From NCBI GenBank assembly GCA_963824395.1, contig CAWGPF010000001.1:1116001-1180000 (forward strand): a stretch of DNA of 64,000 nt, in the 5' to 3' direction. Below, piece by piece: positions 8,478-17,075 of this stretch (position 1 is the first letter of the stretch; each line of letters starts with the position of its first letter). The notes beneath the pieces were generated by a model that did not search any database, was not told where the DNA came from, and saw only the letters and a list, made by a program, of their open reading frames with translations. The DNA comes from 13-2-20CM-66-19 sp963824395 (GTDB taxonomy: Bacteria > Pseudomonadota > Gammaproteobacteria > Steroidobacterales > Steroidobacteraceae). The translations under genes were made by a program, and so were the position numbers.

Positions 8478-8996
8478 TCAGTGCTGGCGCGGCGCCTCGG
8501 GGGCGCTGCGCCGCTCGAGCGTCATGAAGGTCAAAGGGAACGCGTTGCGCTCATCGGCAGGATAGGCATCGCACTCCACATCGACCCACTGAGTGGGATC
8601 GAAGGCGGGGAAGTAGGTGTCGCCGGGAACCTCCGCATGCACGTGCGTGAGGTAGATGCGGCGCGCGAAGGGCATCACCAGGCGGTAAATCTCCGCACCG
8701 CCGATCACCATGAGCTCGCTGGCATCGCCGGCAGCGCTGAGCGCCTCATCAAGCGTGTGTACGACCGTCACGCCCGGGGCGCTCCAGCCGGCAGCACGCG
8801 TGAGCACGATGTTCTGGCGACCGGGGAGCGGCCGGCCGATGGACTCGTAGGTCTTGCGGCCCATGAGCAGCGGCTTGCCCATGGTGGCGGCCTTGAAGCG
8901 CCTGAGGTCCTCGGGCAGCTTCCACGGCAGGCCGTTGCCGCGTCCGATGACGCCATTCTGCGCCATCGCCACGATGAGGGAGACGCGCGGCGCCAC
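8478..8996 (-). CDS. folA: Dihydrofolate reductase
   Basis: NADPH-dependent reduction of dihydrofolate, regenerating the folate oxidised by ThyA. The 172-residue protein shows IVAMAQNGVIGRGNGLPWKLPED, with the catalytic carboxylate in the LPED segment, MGRKTYESIGRPLPGR, and VIGGAEIYR. The GTG start at 8996 is the only good start after the kup stop, 5 nt away. It is in the same run as thyA, so the two halves of the dTMP folate cycle are probably co-transcribed. Confidence 0.96.
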   Translation of the reverse strand: MAPRVSLIVAMAQNGVIGRGNGLPWKLPEDLRRFKAATMGKPLLMGRKTYESIGRPLPGRQNIVLTRAAGWSAPGVTVVHTLDEALSAAGDASELMVIGGAEIYRLVMPFARRIYLTHVHAEVPGDTYFPAFDPTQWVDVECDAYPADERNAFPLTFMTLERRSAPEAPRQH

Positions 8997-9001
8997 GGCC
9001 T

Positions 9002-10861
9002 TCAGATCTCGACCGCGGTATTGAGGATCACGACGTCACGGAAGGGCATGCGGAAGAACTCCGCCGCCTGCGTGCTGTACTGCTGCATGCGCGCAAACAG
9101 CCGCCGCTGCAGGCCGCGCAGGCCGGGCAGCGGGCGGGCGCGCACCACGTGCCGGCCGACGAAGAAGGAGCTGTCCTCGGTGAACACCCGCAGGCCGCGC
9201 GCGCGGCACGCCTTGAGGGACTCGGCGACATCCGGGGTCTCCATGAAGCCGAAGCGCGCGGTGATGAAGTGCACGCCCGGCACCGGCTCCTCGATCCGCA
9301 GGCGCCGCACCGGGTCCTGGCGTGGCGTGTCGGCGATCTCGACGTTGAGAATGATGACGCGCTGGTGCACGACGCAGTTGTGCTCGATGTTGCGGATCAG
9401 GGCCGAGGGCACGAGGTTCGCGTTGCTGGCGAGGAACACGCCGGTGCCGGGCACGCGATGCACGCCGGCGACCAGCTTGCCGAGCTCGCTGCGCGGCACC
9501 GCCATCTTCGACAGCGCCGCGCGCAGTTCCAGGCGCCCGTTGCGCCAGGTCATGAAGATCAGGCACAGCACGGCCCCGAGGGAGAGCGGGATCCAGCCAC
9601 CGGTGGGCACCTTGGTGAGGTTGCCGGCGACGAAGGCAAGGTCGGTGACCAGCATCAGCCCGAACAGCCCCCCGACCTGCCACTTCGGCCAGTTCCACTG
9701 CGTCGCGGCCACGAAGGCGCCAAGGATGGTGGTGACCACCATCGTGCCAACCACGGCCGCGCCATAGGCGCCGCCCAGAGCGTCGGAGGAACCGAAGCCG
9801 ATCACGAACAGCACCACGGCCGGGAACACCAGCCAGTTGACGACCGGCACGTAGATCTGGCCCTGCTCGTGCGCGGAAGTCTGCAGGACCCGCAGGCGCG
9901 GCAAGAGATCCAGGTGCACCGCCTGGCGTGCCATGGAGAAGGCCCCGGAAATGGTGGCCTGGGAGGCAATCACCGCGGCGAAGGTGGCGAGCACCACCAT
10001 CCACGGCAGCACCTGGGGTGAGACGAGGTGATAGAGCGGGTGGGCGACGGGGTGACCGAGCTCCAGCAGCATCGCGCCCTGGCCGAAGTAGTTGATGACG
10101 AGCGCCGGGCCGACGAGCGCGAACCAGGCCGCCCGCACCGGCTGCTTGCCGAAGTGGCCCATGTCCGCGTACAGCGCCTCCCCGCCGGTGATGGCGAGGA
10201 ACACCGCGCCGATGATGGCGAGCGCTACTTGCGGGCGGTGAAAGAGCAGCGCGACTCCGTGGTAGGGATTGAGCGCCTCGAGCACCTGGGGGTTGCGCAC
10301 CAGCGGGATGGCGCCGATCACGGCGATGACGATGAACCACAGCACCATCACCGGCCCGAACAGGCTCGCGACCCTGGCGGTGCCACGGCTCTGGTAGGCG
10401 AACAGCGCGATGATCACGCCGATGGTCGCCGGGATCACGAAGCGCTGGAAGTCCGGGTCGAGCACCTCCAGGCCCTCGACCGCACCGAGCACCGAGATTG
10501 CAGGGGTGATGAGCGCGTCGCAGAAGAAGAACGCGGTCCCGGCCAACGCCAGCCCCACCGCCACCTTGGCCCAGCGGCTGCCGATGATGAGGCGGCGCTG
10601 CGCCAGCGCGAACAGCGCGAGGATCCCGCCCTCGCCGTCGTTGTCGGCGCGCATGATGACGACCAGGTACTTCAGCGTCACCGAGATGGCGAGCGCCCAG
10701 AAGATCAGCGACAGCACCCCGATCACCGCCTCGCGGTTGAACGTGCCCGCAGCGCCGAGCGCGGTATCGAGGGTATAGAGCGGGCTCGTGCCGATGTCGC
10801 CGTAGACGATGCCGGTGGCTCCGACGATCGCCGAGAGGCTCAGGCGGCGGGGGTTGTTCAT
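9002..10861 (-). CDS. kup: Low-affinity K+ uptake permease Kup
   Basis: Proton-coupled potassium importer of the KUP/HAK/KT family in the inner membrane. The 619-residue protein opens with LSLSAIVGATGIVYGDIGTSPLYTL, the family signature, and contains about 12 hydrophobic segments up to about residue 450, followed by a hydrophilic C-terminal domain. The ATG at 10861 fits a start 19 nt after the SET-gene stop; an upstream in-frame ATG at 10909 would overlap that gene. Confidence 0.94.
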   Translation of the reverse strand: MNNPRRLSLSAIVGATGIVYGDIGTSPLYTLDTALGAAGTFNREAVIGVLSLIFWALAISVTLKYLVVIMRADNDGEGGILALFALAQRRLIIGSRWAKVAVGLALAGTAFFFCDALITPAISVLGAVEGLEVLDPDFQRFVIPATIGVIIALFAYQSRGTARVASLFGPVMVLWFIVIAVIGAIPLVRNPQVLEALNPYHGVALLFHRPQVALAIIGAVFLAITGGEALYADMGHFGKQPVRAAWFALVGPALVINYFGQGAMLLELGHPVAHPLYHLVSPQVLPWMVVLATFAAVIASQATISGAFSMARQAVHLDLLPRLRVLQTSAHEQGQIYVPVVNWLVFPAVVLFVIGFGSSDALGGAYGAAVVGTMVVTTILGAFVAATQWNWPKWQVGGLFGLMLVTDLAFVAGNLTKVPTGGWIPLSLGAVLCLIFMTWRNGRLELRAALSKMAVPRSELGKLVAGVHRVPGTGVFLASNANLVPSALIRNIEHNCVVHQRVIILNVEIADTPRQDPVRRLRIEEPVPGVHFITARFGFMETPDVAESLKACRARGLRVFTEDSSFFVGRHVVRARPLPGLRGLQRRLFARMQQYSTQAAEFFRMPFRDVVILNTAVEI

Positions 10862-10880
10862 CGAGCCTGCGGCGCCCGGA

Positions 10881-11387
10881 TCAGCGGCGCCGGGCGCGCT
10901 GCGACGCACGCGCGCGCTTGGGCACCGGTGGCGGCCACAGCATGCTGCCGCGGCAGGTGGCCGCTCCGCAGCGGCAGGCGAAGATCACGTCGATGTTCGG
11001 CGGATCGTGGGCCTCGCGCTGGATCTGGTAGTCATAGGTGAGCTCCTCCCCGGGAGCGATGTCGCGGATCGCCTCGATGAAGACGCGGCGCTGCTCGATG
11101 ACGGACTCGCAGTTCGGGTCGCAGCCGTGGTTGATGAAGCGCGCCTCGTTGCCCTCGACGCCGGCGTCGATGACCGTGCGGCCGTCGACGATGAAGAGGA
11201 ACGTGTGGTTGTCGCTCTCGTCCTTGTCGTCGTAGCGCCGGTCGGCCTCGGCGTGCGAGACGCGCTCGCCGAGATATTCAACAACGCGCGTGCCCTTCTT
11301 GATGCGCCGGGTGGCGAACACGCCCAGGCCGTGCAGCGCCGAATCGCGTACCTCGACGCTCGCCGACGTGCGACGCGCCGCGCTCAT
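10881..11387 (-). CDS. Bacterial SET-domain lysine methyltransferase-like protein
   Basis: A 168-residue protein consisting almost entirely of a SET domain. Visible motifs are GLGVFATRRIKKGTRVVEYLGE (pre-core), the SAM/pseudoknot motif RFINHGCDPNCE (83-94), GEELTYDY (113-120) and a post-SET zinc triad C138-x-C140-x4-C145. A basic tail (KRARASQRARRR) ends the protein. SET enzymes methylate protein lysines; the target here is unknown. ATG overlaps the thyA stop by 4 nt (ATGA), and kup follows after 19 nt. Post-SET cysteines suggest a eukaryotic-type architecture; transfer is possible but base use looks like its neighbours. Confidence 0.85.
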   Translation of the reverse strand: MSAARRTSASVEVRDSALHGLGVFATRRIKKGTRVVEYLGERVSHAEADRRYDDKDESDNHTFLFIVDGRTVIDAGVEGNEARFINHGCDPNCESVIEQRRVFIEAIRDIAPGEELTYDYQIQREAHDPPNIDVIFACRCGAATCRGSMLWPPPVPKRARASQRARRR

Positions 11388-12178
11388 ACGGCCACCGCCG
11401 CCGCGATGCCTGCGTGATGCTGGTAGTTCACGAATTCAAAGTCCTCGTACTGGTAATCGAAGATGCTTTCCGGCCGGCGCCGGAGGCGCAGCTGCGGCAG
11501 CGGATAGGGGGCGCGCGAGAGCTGCAGGTCCGCCTGGGCGAGGTGGTTCAGGTAGAGGTGGCAGTCCCCGCCCGTCCAGATAAATTCCCCAAGCTCAAGA
11601 TCACACTGCTGCGCGAACATGTGGGTCAGGAGCGCGTAGCTTGCGATGTTGAACGGCACCCCCAGGAACACGTCCGCGCTGCGCTGGTACATCTGACACG
11701 ACAGCCGTCCGCCGGACACGTACAGCTGGAAGAAGGCATGACAGGGCATGAGACTCATGCGCTCGAGCTCGCCCACGTTCCAGGCGCTGACGATGATGCG
11801 GCGCGAATCCGGATTGCTCTTGAGCAGCTGCACGGCCTGGGCGATCTGATCGACGCTGCGGCCGTCGGCGGTATGCCAGGCGCGCCACTGCTTGCCGTAC
11901 ACCGGCCCGAGCTCGCCGTCGGCGTCCGCCCACTCATCCCAGATCGAGACCTCGTGCTCGTGCAGCCAGGCGATGTTGGTCTCACCGCGCAGGAACCACA
12001 ACAGCTCGTACACCATCGAGCGCAGGTGCACTTTCTTGGTGGTCACCAGCGGGAAGCCGCGCGCCAGATCAAAGCGCAGCTGCTGCGCGAACACCGAGAG
12101 CGTCCCGGTGCCGGTGCGGTCGCTCTTGCGCGCGCCCTCGGTGCGGATAAGACGCAGGAGGTCGAGGTACTGCTTCAC
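11384..12178 (-). CDS. thyA: Thymidylate synthase
   Basis: Methylates dUMP to dTMP with methylene-tetrahydrofolate. The 264-residue protein has the expected length, the catalytic cysteine in MPCHAFFQLYV (Cys146), RTGTGT near the N-terminus, and the dUMP-binding QRSADVFLGVPFNIASYALL. Its ATG overlaps the lgt stop by 4 nt and its stop overlaps the SET gene start. The lgt-thyA pairing is common in Proteobacteria. Confidence 0.97.
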   Translation of the reverse strand: MKQYLDLLRLIRTEGARKSDRTGTGTLSVFAQQLRFDLARGFPLVTTKKVHLRSMVYELLWFLRGETNIAWLHEHEVSIWDEWADADGELGPVYGKQWRAWHTADGRSVDQIAQAVQLLKSNPDSRRIIVSAWNVGELERMSLMPCHAFFQLYVSGGRLSCQMYQRSADVFLGVPFNIASYALLTHMFAQQCDLELGEFIWTGGDCHLYLNHLAQADLQLSRAPYPLPQLRLRRRPESIFDYQYEDFEFVNYQHHAGIAAAVAV

Positions 12179-12975
12179 TGCGCCAGCACGTAGTTGCCCG
12201 AAGGCTCGCGGGCCCGGTAGGCCCAGGCGAGGAGCGCAAGTCCGCCGATGATCATCGGGATCGACAGCAGCTGCCCCTCAGTGAACCAGCCGCCGGCGAG
12301 GTAGCCGATGTGCTCATCCGGCACGCGCACGAACTCCACCAGTGAGCGCGCCAGGCCGTACACCAGCAGGAACACCCCGGAGGGCGCCAGGCGCGGCCGC
12401 GGCGTGGAGGTGAACCACCACAGAAACACGAACAGCAGCAGCCCCTCGAGACCTGCCTCGTAGAGCTGCGAGGCATGGCGTACCTCGCCATTGACCTTGA
12501 AGCCCCACGGCACGGTGGTGACCTTGCCCCATAGCTCACCGTTGATGAAGTTGCCGATGCGGCCGAAGAACAGCCCGAGCGCCGGCAGCGGCGCGGTGAA
12601 GTCGAACACGTCGGCCGGATTGCGGCGGCGGCGCCAGGCGAAGAGCGTCATGGCCGCGATGACGCCGAGCAGGCCGCCGTGGAAGGCCATGCCGCCCTCC
12701 CAGACCTTGAACGGGTACCAGGGGTCGGCGGCCCAGAACTTCAGCCCGTAGAAGAGCACGTAGCCGATGCGGCCGCCGAGGATGACGCCCAGCATGCAGA
12801 AAAATATCAGGTCATCGACGTCGTCGGCCTTCCAGGTCGAGCCGGGCCGGGCGGCGCGGCGGCGCGCGAGCCACCAGGCACCGGCAAAGCCCAGGAGGTA
12901 CATGATCCCGTACCAGTGGACCTTGACGCGGCCGATTTCGAAGGCGATGGGATTGAAGCCAGGATAGGTCAGCAT
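12175..12975 (-). CDS. lgt: Prolipoprotein diacylglyceryl transferase
   Basis: Transfers diacylglycerol from phosphatidylglycerol to the lipobox cysteine of prolipoproteins in the inner membrane. The 266-residue protein shows about seven hydrophobic segments, the MAFHGGLLG histidine segment and the Lgt signature LFFGRIGNFINGELWG. It starts 12 nt after the RlmI-type methyltransferase stop and is coupled to thyA. Confidence 0.96.
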   Translation of the reverse strand: MLTYPGFNPIAFEIGRVKVHWYGIMYLLGFAGAWWLARRRAARPGSTWKADDVDDLIFFCMLGVILGGRIGYVLFYGLKFWAADPWYPFKVWEGGMAFHGGLLGVIAAMTLFAWRRRRNPADVFDFTAPLPALGLFFGRIGNFINGELWGKVTTVPWGFKVNGEVRHASQLYEAGLEGLLLFVFLWWFTSTPRPRLAPSGVFLLVYGLARSLVEFVRVPDEHIGYLAGGWFTEGQLLSIPMIIGGLALLAWAYRAREPSGNYVLAQ

Positions 12976-12987
12976 GAGGCGCGAAGT

Positions 12988-14217
12988 TTAGCCGACCTCG
13001 CGTGTGACGCGGCAGAAGAAGGCCTTCAGGTACCTGGTTTCGGGGATGGCGGGGTGGATGGGGTGATCGGCGGACTGGCCCCCGGTCTCCAGGATCTGCA
13101 CGAAGCGCTGGCTGTGGCGCGCCCCTGCCTGGATAGCACCCAAGAGCTCCTCGGGTGCGAGGTGGTAGGAGCAGGAGCAGGACACCAGGAGCGACCCCTC
13201 ACTGAGCAGCGCCAGCGCCAGCTGGTTCAGCTTGCGATAGGCCGCCTGGCCCTGCGGGATGTCCTTCTTGCGCTTGATGAACGCCGGCGGGTCGAGAATC
13301 ACCACATCAAAGCGCTCGCCACGCTCGGCGAGCTGCCGGAGCGCATCGAAGGCATCCGCGCACATCGCCTCCAGCTGCATGCCGTTGCGCGCCGCGTTGG
13401 CGCGCGCGCAGTCGAGCGCCGCCTGGGAGGCGTCCACGCACAGGGTGCTGAGCGCACCACAGCTGAGCGCCGCGACCGCCCAGCCCCCGGCGTACGAGCA
13501 CACATCGAGCACCCGGGCGCCGCGGGGGACATAACGCTTCAGGCGTTCGCGGTTCTCGGTCTGATCGAAGAACCAGCCGGTCTTCTGCCCGGCCACGAGC
13601 GGCACCGCGAAGCGCAGTGCCCCCTCCTGCACCGTGAGTTCCCCGGGCACGGCGCCGAAGGCGGCGAAGCTTTCCTTCGGCAGGTGCTCGAGGTCGCGGG
13701 CTCCGGAGTCATTCTTCCAGTAGAGAGCGGCCGGGTTCAGCACGCGGCGCACCGCGGCGCTGATCTGTGCCTGCAGCGCCTGCATCCCGGCGGTGGCGAT
13801 CTGTCCGACGATGACGTCGCCGTAGCGATCCAGCACCAGCCCCGGCAGCAGGTCCGATTCACCGAACACCCAGCGGTAGTACGGGCCGCGGGCCAGGCCC
13901 TCGCGCAGCGCCAGCGCGGCGCGCAGGCGCGCCTCCAGCAGCGCCTCGTCGACCGGGCGCGCCTCATCGCGCGAGAGAATGCGCGCGCAGATGAGCGCGT
14001 GCGGATTCACGCACACGTAGCCCATGAAGGCATCGCGCTGCGAGCGCAGCTGCGCAAGCGCACCGGGCGCGAAGGCCGCAAGTGGCGTGGCCTCGGTGTC
14101 GACTTCATTGCTGAACACCCACAGGTGACCGGAAGCCAGGCGCCGCTCCTCGCCACGCTTCAGCCGCAGGACGTGCGCGGCGCGGGCAGATTCGGCGAGT
14201 GTGGAGGTGAGGGCCAA
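12988..14217 (-). CDS. RlmI-type 23S rRNA (cytosine-C5) methyltransferase
   Basis: SAM-dependent rRNA methyltransferase of the RlmI/YccW family. The N-terminal part (LKRGEERRLASGHLWVFSNEV) is a PUA-like RNA-binding domain; the C-terminal Rossmann domain has VLDVCSYAGGWAV, VILDPPAF (motif IV, DPPAF) and LLVSCSCSYH. From TTG at 14217 it is 409 residues (E. coli RlmI is 396). No ATG/GTG is well placed: the frame stays open far upstream but there overlaps the divergent DUF255 gene, so the TTG start is inferred. I name the family, not the exact target base. Confidence 0.85.
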   Translation of the reverse strand: MALTSTLAESARAAHVLRLKRGEERRLASGHLWVFSNEVDTEATPLAAFAPGALAQLRSQRDAFMGYVCVNPHALICARILSRDEARPVDEALLEARLRAALALREGLARGPYYRWVFGESDLLPGLVLDRYGDVIVGQIATAGMQALQAQISAAVRRVLNPAALYWKNDSGARDLEHLPKESFAAFGAVPGELTVQEGALRFAVPLVAGQKTGWFFDQTENRERLKRYVPRGARVLDVCSYAGGWAVAALSCGALSTLCVDASQAALDCARANAARNGMQLEAMCADAFDALRQLAERGERFDVVILDPPAFIKRKKDIPQGQAAYRKLNQLALALLSEGSLLVSCSCSYHLAPEELLGAIQAGARHSQRFVQILETGGQSADHPIHPAIPETRYLKAFFCRVTREVG

Positions 14218-14280
14218 GGCTCGGATCCGGGGGGGGGTGAGGCGGGGATGAAGTATACAATCGCCTTCAGGAGACAACTC

Positions 14281-16386
14281 ATGCAGATCGCCCATCGCCG
14301 TCCCGACGGCAGCCCCAGGTACACCAACCGCCTCGCCGCCGAGACGAGCCCGTATCTGCGCATGCATGCCCATAACCCGGTCAACTGGTACCCGTGGGGG
14401 AGCGAGGCGCTCGAGCAGGCGCGCGCGCAGGGCAAGCCCATTCACCTGAGCGTCGGGTACCTCGCCTGCCACTGGTGTCACGTGCTCGAGCACGAGAGCT
14501 TCGAGGACGAGGCTACCGCGCAGGTACTGAACGATAACTTCATCAACATCAAGGTCGACCGCGAGGAACGGCCCGACATCGACCGCATCTACCAGATCGC
14601 CCAGCAGATGATCACCCAGCGCGGCGGCGGCTGGCCGCTGACCATGTTCCTCGCGCACGACGACCAGCGGCCCTTCTTCGGCGGCACGTACTTCCCGAAG
14701 GAAGCGCGCTTCGGGCTGCCGGCATTCAAGGACCTGCTGTTGCGCGTCGCACAGTTCTACCGCGAGCACCCCGAGGAGATGCGCACCCAGAACGAGGCGC
14801 TGGTGCGGGCACTCGAGCAGATGAATGACGCCGGCACGCCCGCCGAGGTCACCCTGGACGATGCCCCGCTGCGCGCCTCGCGCACGCACCTGGCGCGCCT
14901 GTTCGACCCAAAATATGGCGGCTTCGGCGGCGCACCGAAGTTCCCGCAGCCGGCGATGCTGACGCGACTGCTGCGCTACTGGCGAGCGAGCACGGAGTCG
15001 GCAGAGCCTGACCTGAGCGCCCTTTACATGGCGACCCTGACGCTCACGCGCATGGCGGACGGCGGCCTCAATGACCAGCTCGGTGGCGGCTTTTACCGCT
15101 ACACGGTCGATGAGCAGTGGATGATCCCGCACTTCGAGAAGATGCTGTATGACAACGCCGCGCTCATCGGCCTTTATGCGCAGGCGGCGCTCGCCAGCGG
15201 TGACCCGGCCTATGCCCGCGTAGCCGCCGAGAGCGCTGCGTTCGTGTTGCGCGAGATGCAGTCGCCGCAGGGCGGCTTCTACTCAAGCTTTGACGCGGAT
15301 TCGGAGGGTCACGAGGGCAAGTTCTACGTCTGGACGCCCGCGGAGGTGCGCGCGGTACTCAGCGCCGAGGAGTTCGCGGCGTTCGCGCCGCGCTACGGCC
15401 TGGACGGCGCCGCGAACTTCGAGGGCCGCTGGCACCTGCACGTCAAGGCCTCATTCGAGGAGCTCGCCACCGCCCTCGGCCGCACGGCCGCCGAGGTGGG
15501 GACGCTCGTGGAGGCGGCGCGCGACAAGCTCCTGCGGGTGCGATCGCAGCGCGTGCCGCCGGCGCGCGATGACAAGGTGCTCGTCTCCTGGAACGCACTC
15601 ATGATCCGCGGGCTCGCGATCGCAGCGCGCGCCCTCGGGCGCCCGGAGCTCGCAGCCGCGGCGACCGCGGCGCTCGACTTCATCCGGACGCGCCTGTGGG
15701 TCAAGGGGCGGCTGCTCGCGACCGCCGTGGGTGAGCGCGCCCACCTCAACGCCTACCTCGATGACTACGTCTTCCTTGCGGATGCCATCCTCGAGCTGCA
15801 GCAGGTGCGCTTCCGCGCCGACGAGCTGCGCTTCGGGCAGCAGCTGCTGGAGGTGGCGCTGCAGCACTTCGCGGACCCCGGTGGCGGGGGCTTCTTCTTC
15901 ACCTCCGACGACCACGAGAAGCTCATTCACCGCTCCAAGTCCTTCGGCGATGATGCCACCCCTTCGGGCAACGGCGTAGCGGCGTGCGCGCTGCAGCGCT
16001 ACGGGCACCTGCTCGGTGAGCCGCGTTATCTGGCGGCCGCCGAGGGCACGCTGCGCGCGGCCTGGGGGGAGCTTGCCCGTTACCCGCAGTCGCAGGGGAC
16101 GCTGCTGACGGCGCTCGAGGAACTGCTGCAGCCGGCGCAGATCGTGATCATCCGCGGCGAGGCGGCTGCGATCGCGGCGTGGCAGCAGGAACTCGCGCAC
16201 CTCTATGCGCCGCGCCGCCTGGTGCTCGCGGTGCCGGCAGGCGCCGCCGACCTGCCGCCAGCGCTCGCCGACAAGAGCGCCGGCACGGGCGTGCTGGCGT
16301 ACCTGTGCCAGGGGAGCGTGTGCTCGGCGCCGCTCGAATCCCTCAGCGCCCTCATCGCGCAGCTGCGCGAGCCGTCCGGCGCCTGA
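14281..16386 (+). CDS. DUF255 thioredoxin-like / YyaL (SPATA20) family protein
   Basis: A 701-residue protein conserved from bacteria to mammals (SPATA20) with unknown reaction. The N-terminal domain is thioredoxin-like with an atypical CHWC pair (C63, C66) in ACHWCHVLEHESFED; the rest is an alpha/alpha-barrel like N-acylglucosamine epimerases (GGGFYRYTVDEQWMIPHFEKML is diagnostic). The start at 14281 has AGGAGA at 14269-14274; ATG at 14248 is in frame but lacks a site. It is divergent from the RlmI-type gene and convergent with the START-like gene. Confidence 0.9.
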   Translation: MQIAHRRPDGSPRYTNRLAAETSPYLRMHAHNPVNWYPWGSEALEQARAQGKPIHLSVGYLACHWCHVLEHESFEDEATAQVLNDNFINIKVDREERPDIDRIYQIAQQMITQRGGGWPLTMFLAHDDQRPFFGGTYFPKEARFGLPAFKDLLLRVAQFYREHPEEMRTQNEALVRALEQMNDAGTPAEVTLDDAPLRASRTHLARLFDPKYGGFGGAPKFPQPAMLTRLLRYWRASTESAEPDLSALYMATLTLTRMADGGLNDQLGGGFYRYTVDEQWMIPHFEKMLYDNAALIGLYAQAALASGDPAYARVAAESAAFVLREMQSPQGGFYSSFDADSEGHEGKFYVWTPAEVRAVLSAEEFAAFAPRYGLDGAANFEGRWHLHVKASFEELATALGRTAAEVGTLVEAARDKLLRVRSQRVPPARDDKVLVSWNALMIRGLAIAARALGRPELAAAATAALDFIRTRLWVKGRLLATAVGERAHLNAYLDDYVFLADAILELQQVRFRADELRFGQQLLEVALQHFADPGGGGFFFTSDDHEKLIHRSKSFGDDATPSGNGVAACALQRYGHLLGEPRYLAAAEGTLRAAWGELARYPQSQGTLLTALEELLQPAQIVIIRGEAAAIAAWQQELAHLYAPRRLVLAVPAGAADLPPALADKSAGTGVLAYLCQGSVCSAPLESLSALIAQLREPSGA

Positions 16387-16398
16387 AGCGCCGGCAGC

Positions 16399-16437
16399 CT
16401 CCGGGACGGCTCACGTTCGCCGTGCACCGTCCCGGAG
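16399..16437. terminator. GC-rich hairpin between convergent genes
   Basis: A perfect 11-bp stem: left arm 16399-16409, right arm 16427-16437, 17-nt loop. It lies in the 57-nt gap between the convergent DUF255 and START-like genes. There is no T-run on either side, so it may be a barrier or RNA 3'-end stabiliser and not a classical intrinsic terminator. Confidence 0.5.
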
Positions 16438-16443
16438 CGCTGT

Positions 16444-16971
16444 TCAGCCTTCGAGCATCTTCTTCAGGTTGTCCAGGCCGCCGCGATACACGCCCTTGAC
16501 GAGCTTGATCGCGCCCGCGTCACTTTCCGCCTCGGGAGGATTGTCGGAGGCGTTCTTGCGCTGGAACGTGCCGCTCCAGATGACCTTGGTCATGCCGCCA
16601 CCGGCGGAGCGCACCGTGAGCTTGCTGACGTAGTGCGTGATCGGCAGCGGCGACTCGACGATCTGGTAGCGGTAGTTGCGACCCGCATCATCGAAGGCGA
16701 GCAGCTTCTCGGTGAAGGACGGTCCGTCCTTGATGGTGAGCTTTCGCACCGAGCCCACCTGGCCGTTGCCGCCGGAGACGATCTCGTCTGCTGAGAATCC
16801 GGGGTGCCACTTGTTGAGGCCGTCGAAGTCCTTGATGGCCGCCCACACCTTATCGGGGGGCGCCTTGATTTCGACCGACTCCACCACGCGCAGGGGCTGG
16901 GGCGGAGCGGCGAGCGCCGTGCCCTGCAGGAGCGCCGCGCCGACTAAGAGTGCCAGTAGCTGTAGTTTCAT
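16444..16971 (-). CDS. Secreted SRPBCC/START-domain (MxaD-like) protein
   Basis: A 175-residue precursor with signal peptide (about residues 1-21, ending ALAA) and one SRPBCC/START lipid-binding-like domain: VVESVEIKAPPDKVWAAIKDFDGLNKWHP is the usual opening and MTKVIWSGTFQ the later strand. Periplasmic proteins of this type include MxaD, a helper of PQQ-dependent methanol dehydrogenase, but the family is broad and function is not fixed by sequence. GGAGGAT precedes the start at 16971. Confidence 0.75.
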   Translation of the reverse strand: MKLQLLALLVGAALLQGTALAAPPQPLRVVESVEIKAPPDKVWAAIKDFDGLNKWHPGFSADEIVSGGNGQVGSVRKLTIKDGPSFTEKLLAFDDAGRNYRYQIVESPLPITHYVSKLTVRSAGGGMTKVIWSGTFQRKNASDNPPEAESDAGAIKLVKGVYRGGLDNLKKMLEG

Positions 16972-17075
16972 TCGATCCTCCCTTTGTCGGCCCGCAGCAT
17001 AACCCCCGCCCGCGGCGCTAGAAAGGCCGGCCCGCTTCTGACACACCTGTGCCGCGCTCGCGTCACGCGGCTGGC

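Noticed and set aside
12679..14280. Upstream extension of the DUF255 gene to 12679
   Set aside because: The extension runs antisense through lgt and the RlmI-type gene and would add over 500 residues absent from the family; the ribosome site marks 14281.
14218..15132. Minus-strand upstream extension of the RlmI-type gene to 15132
   Set aside because: It would overlap most of the divergent DUF255 gene and adds no RlmI-like sequence.
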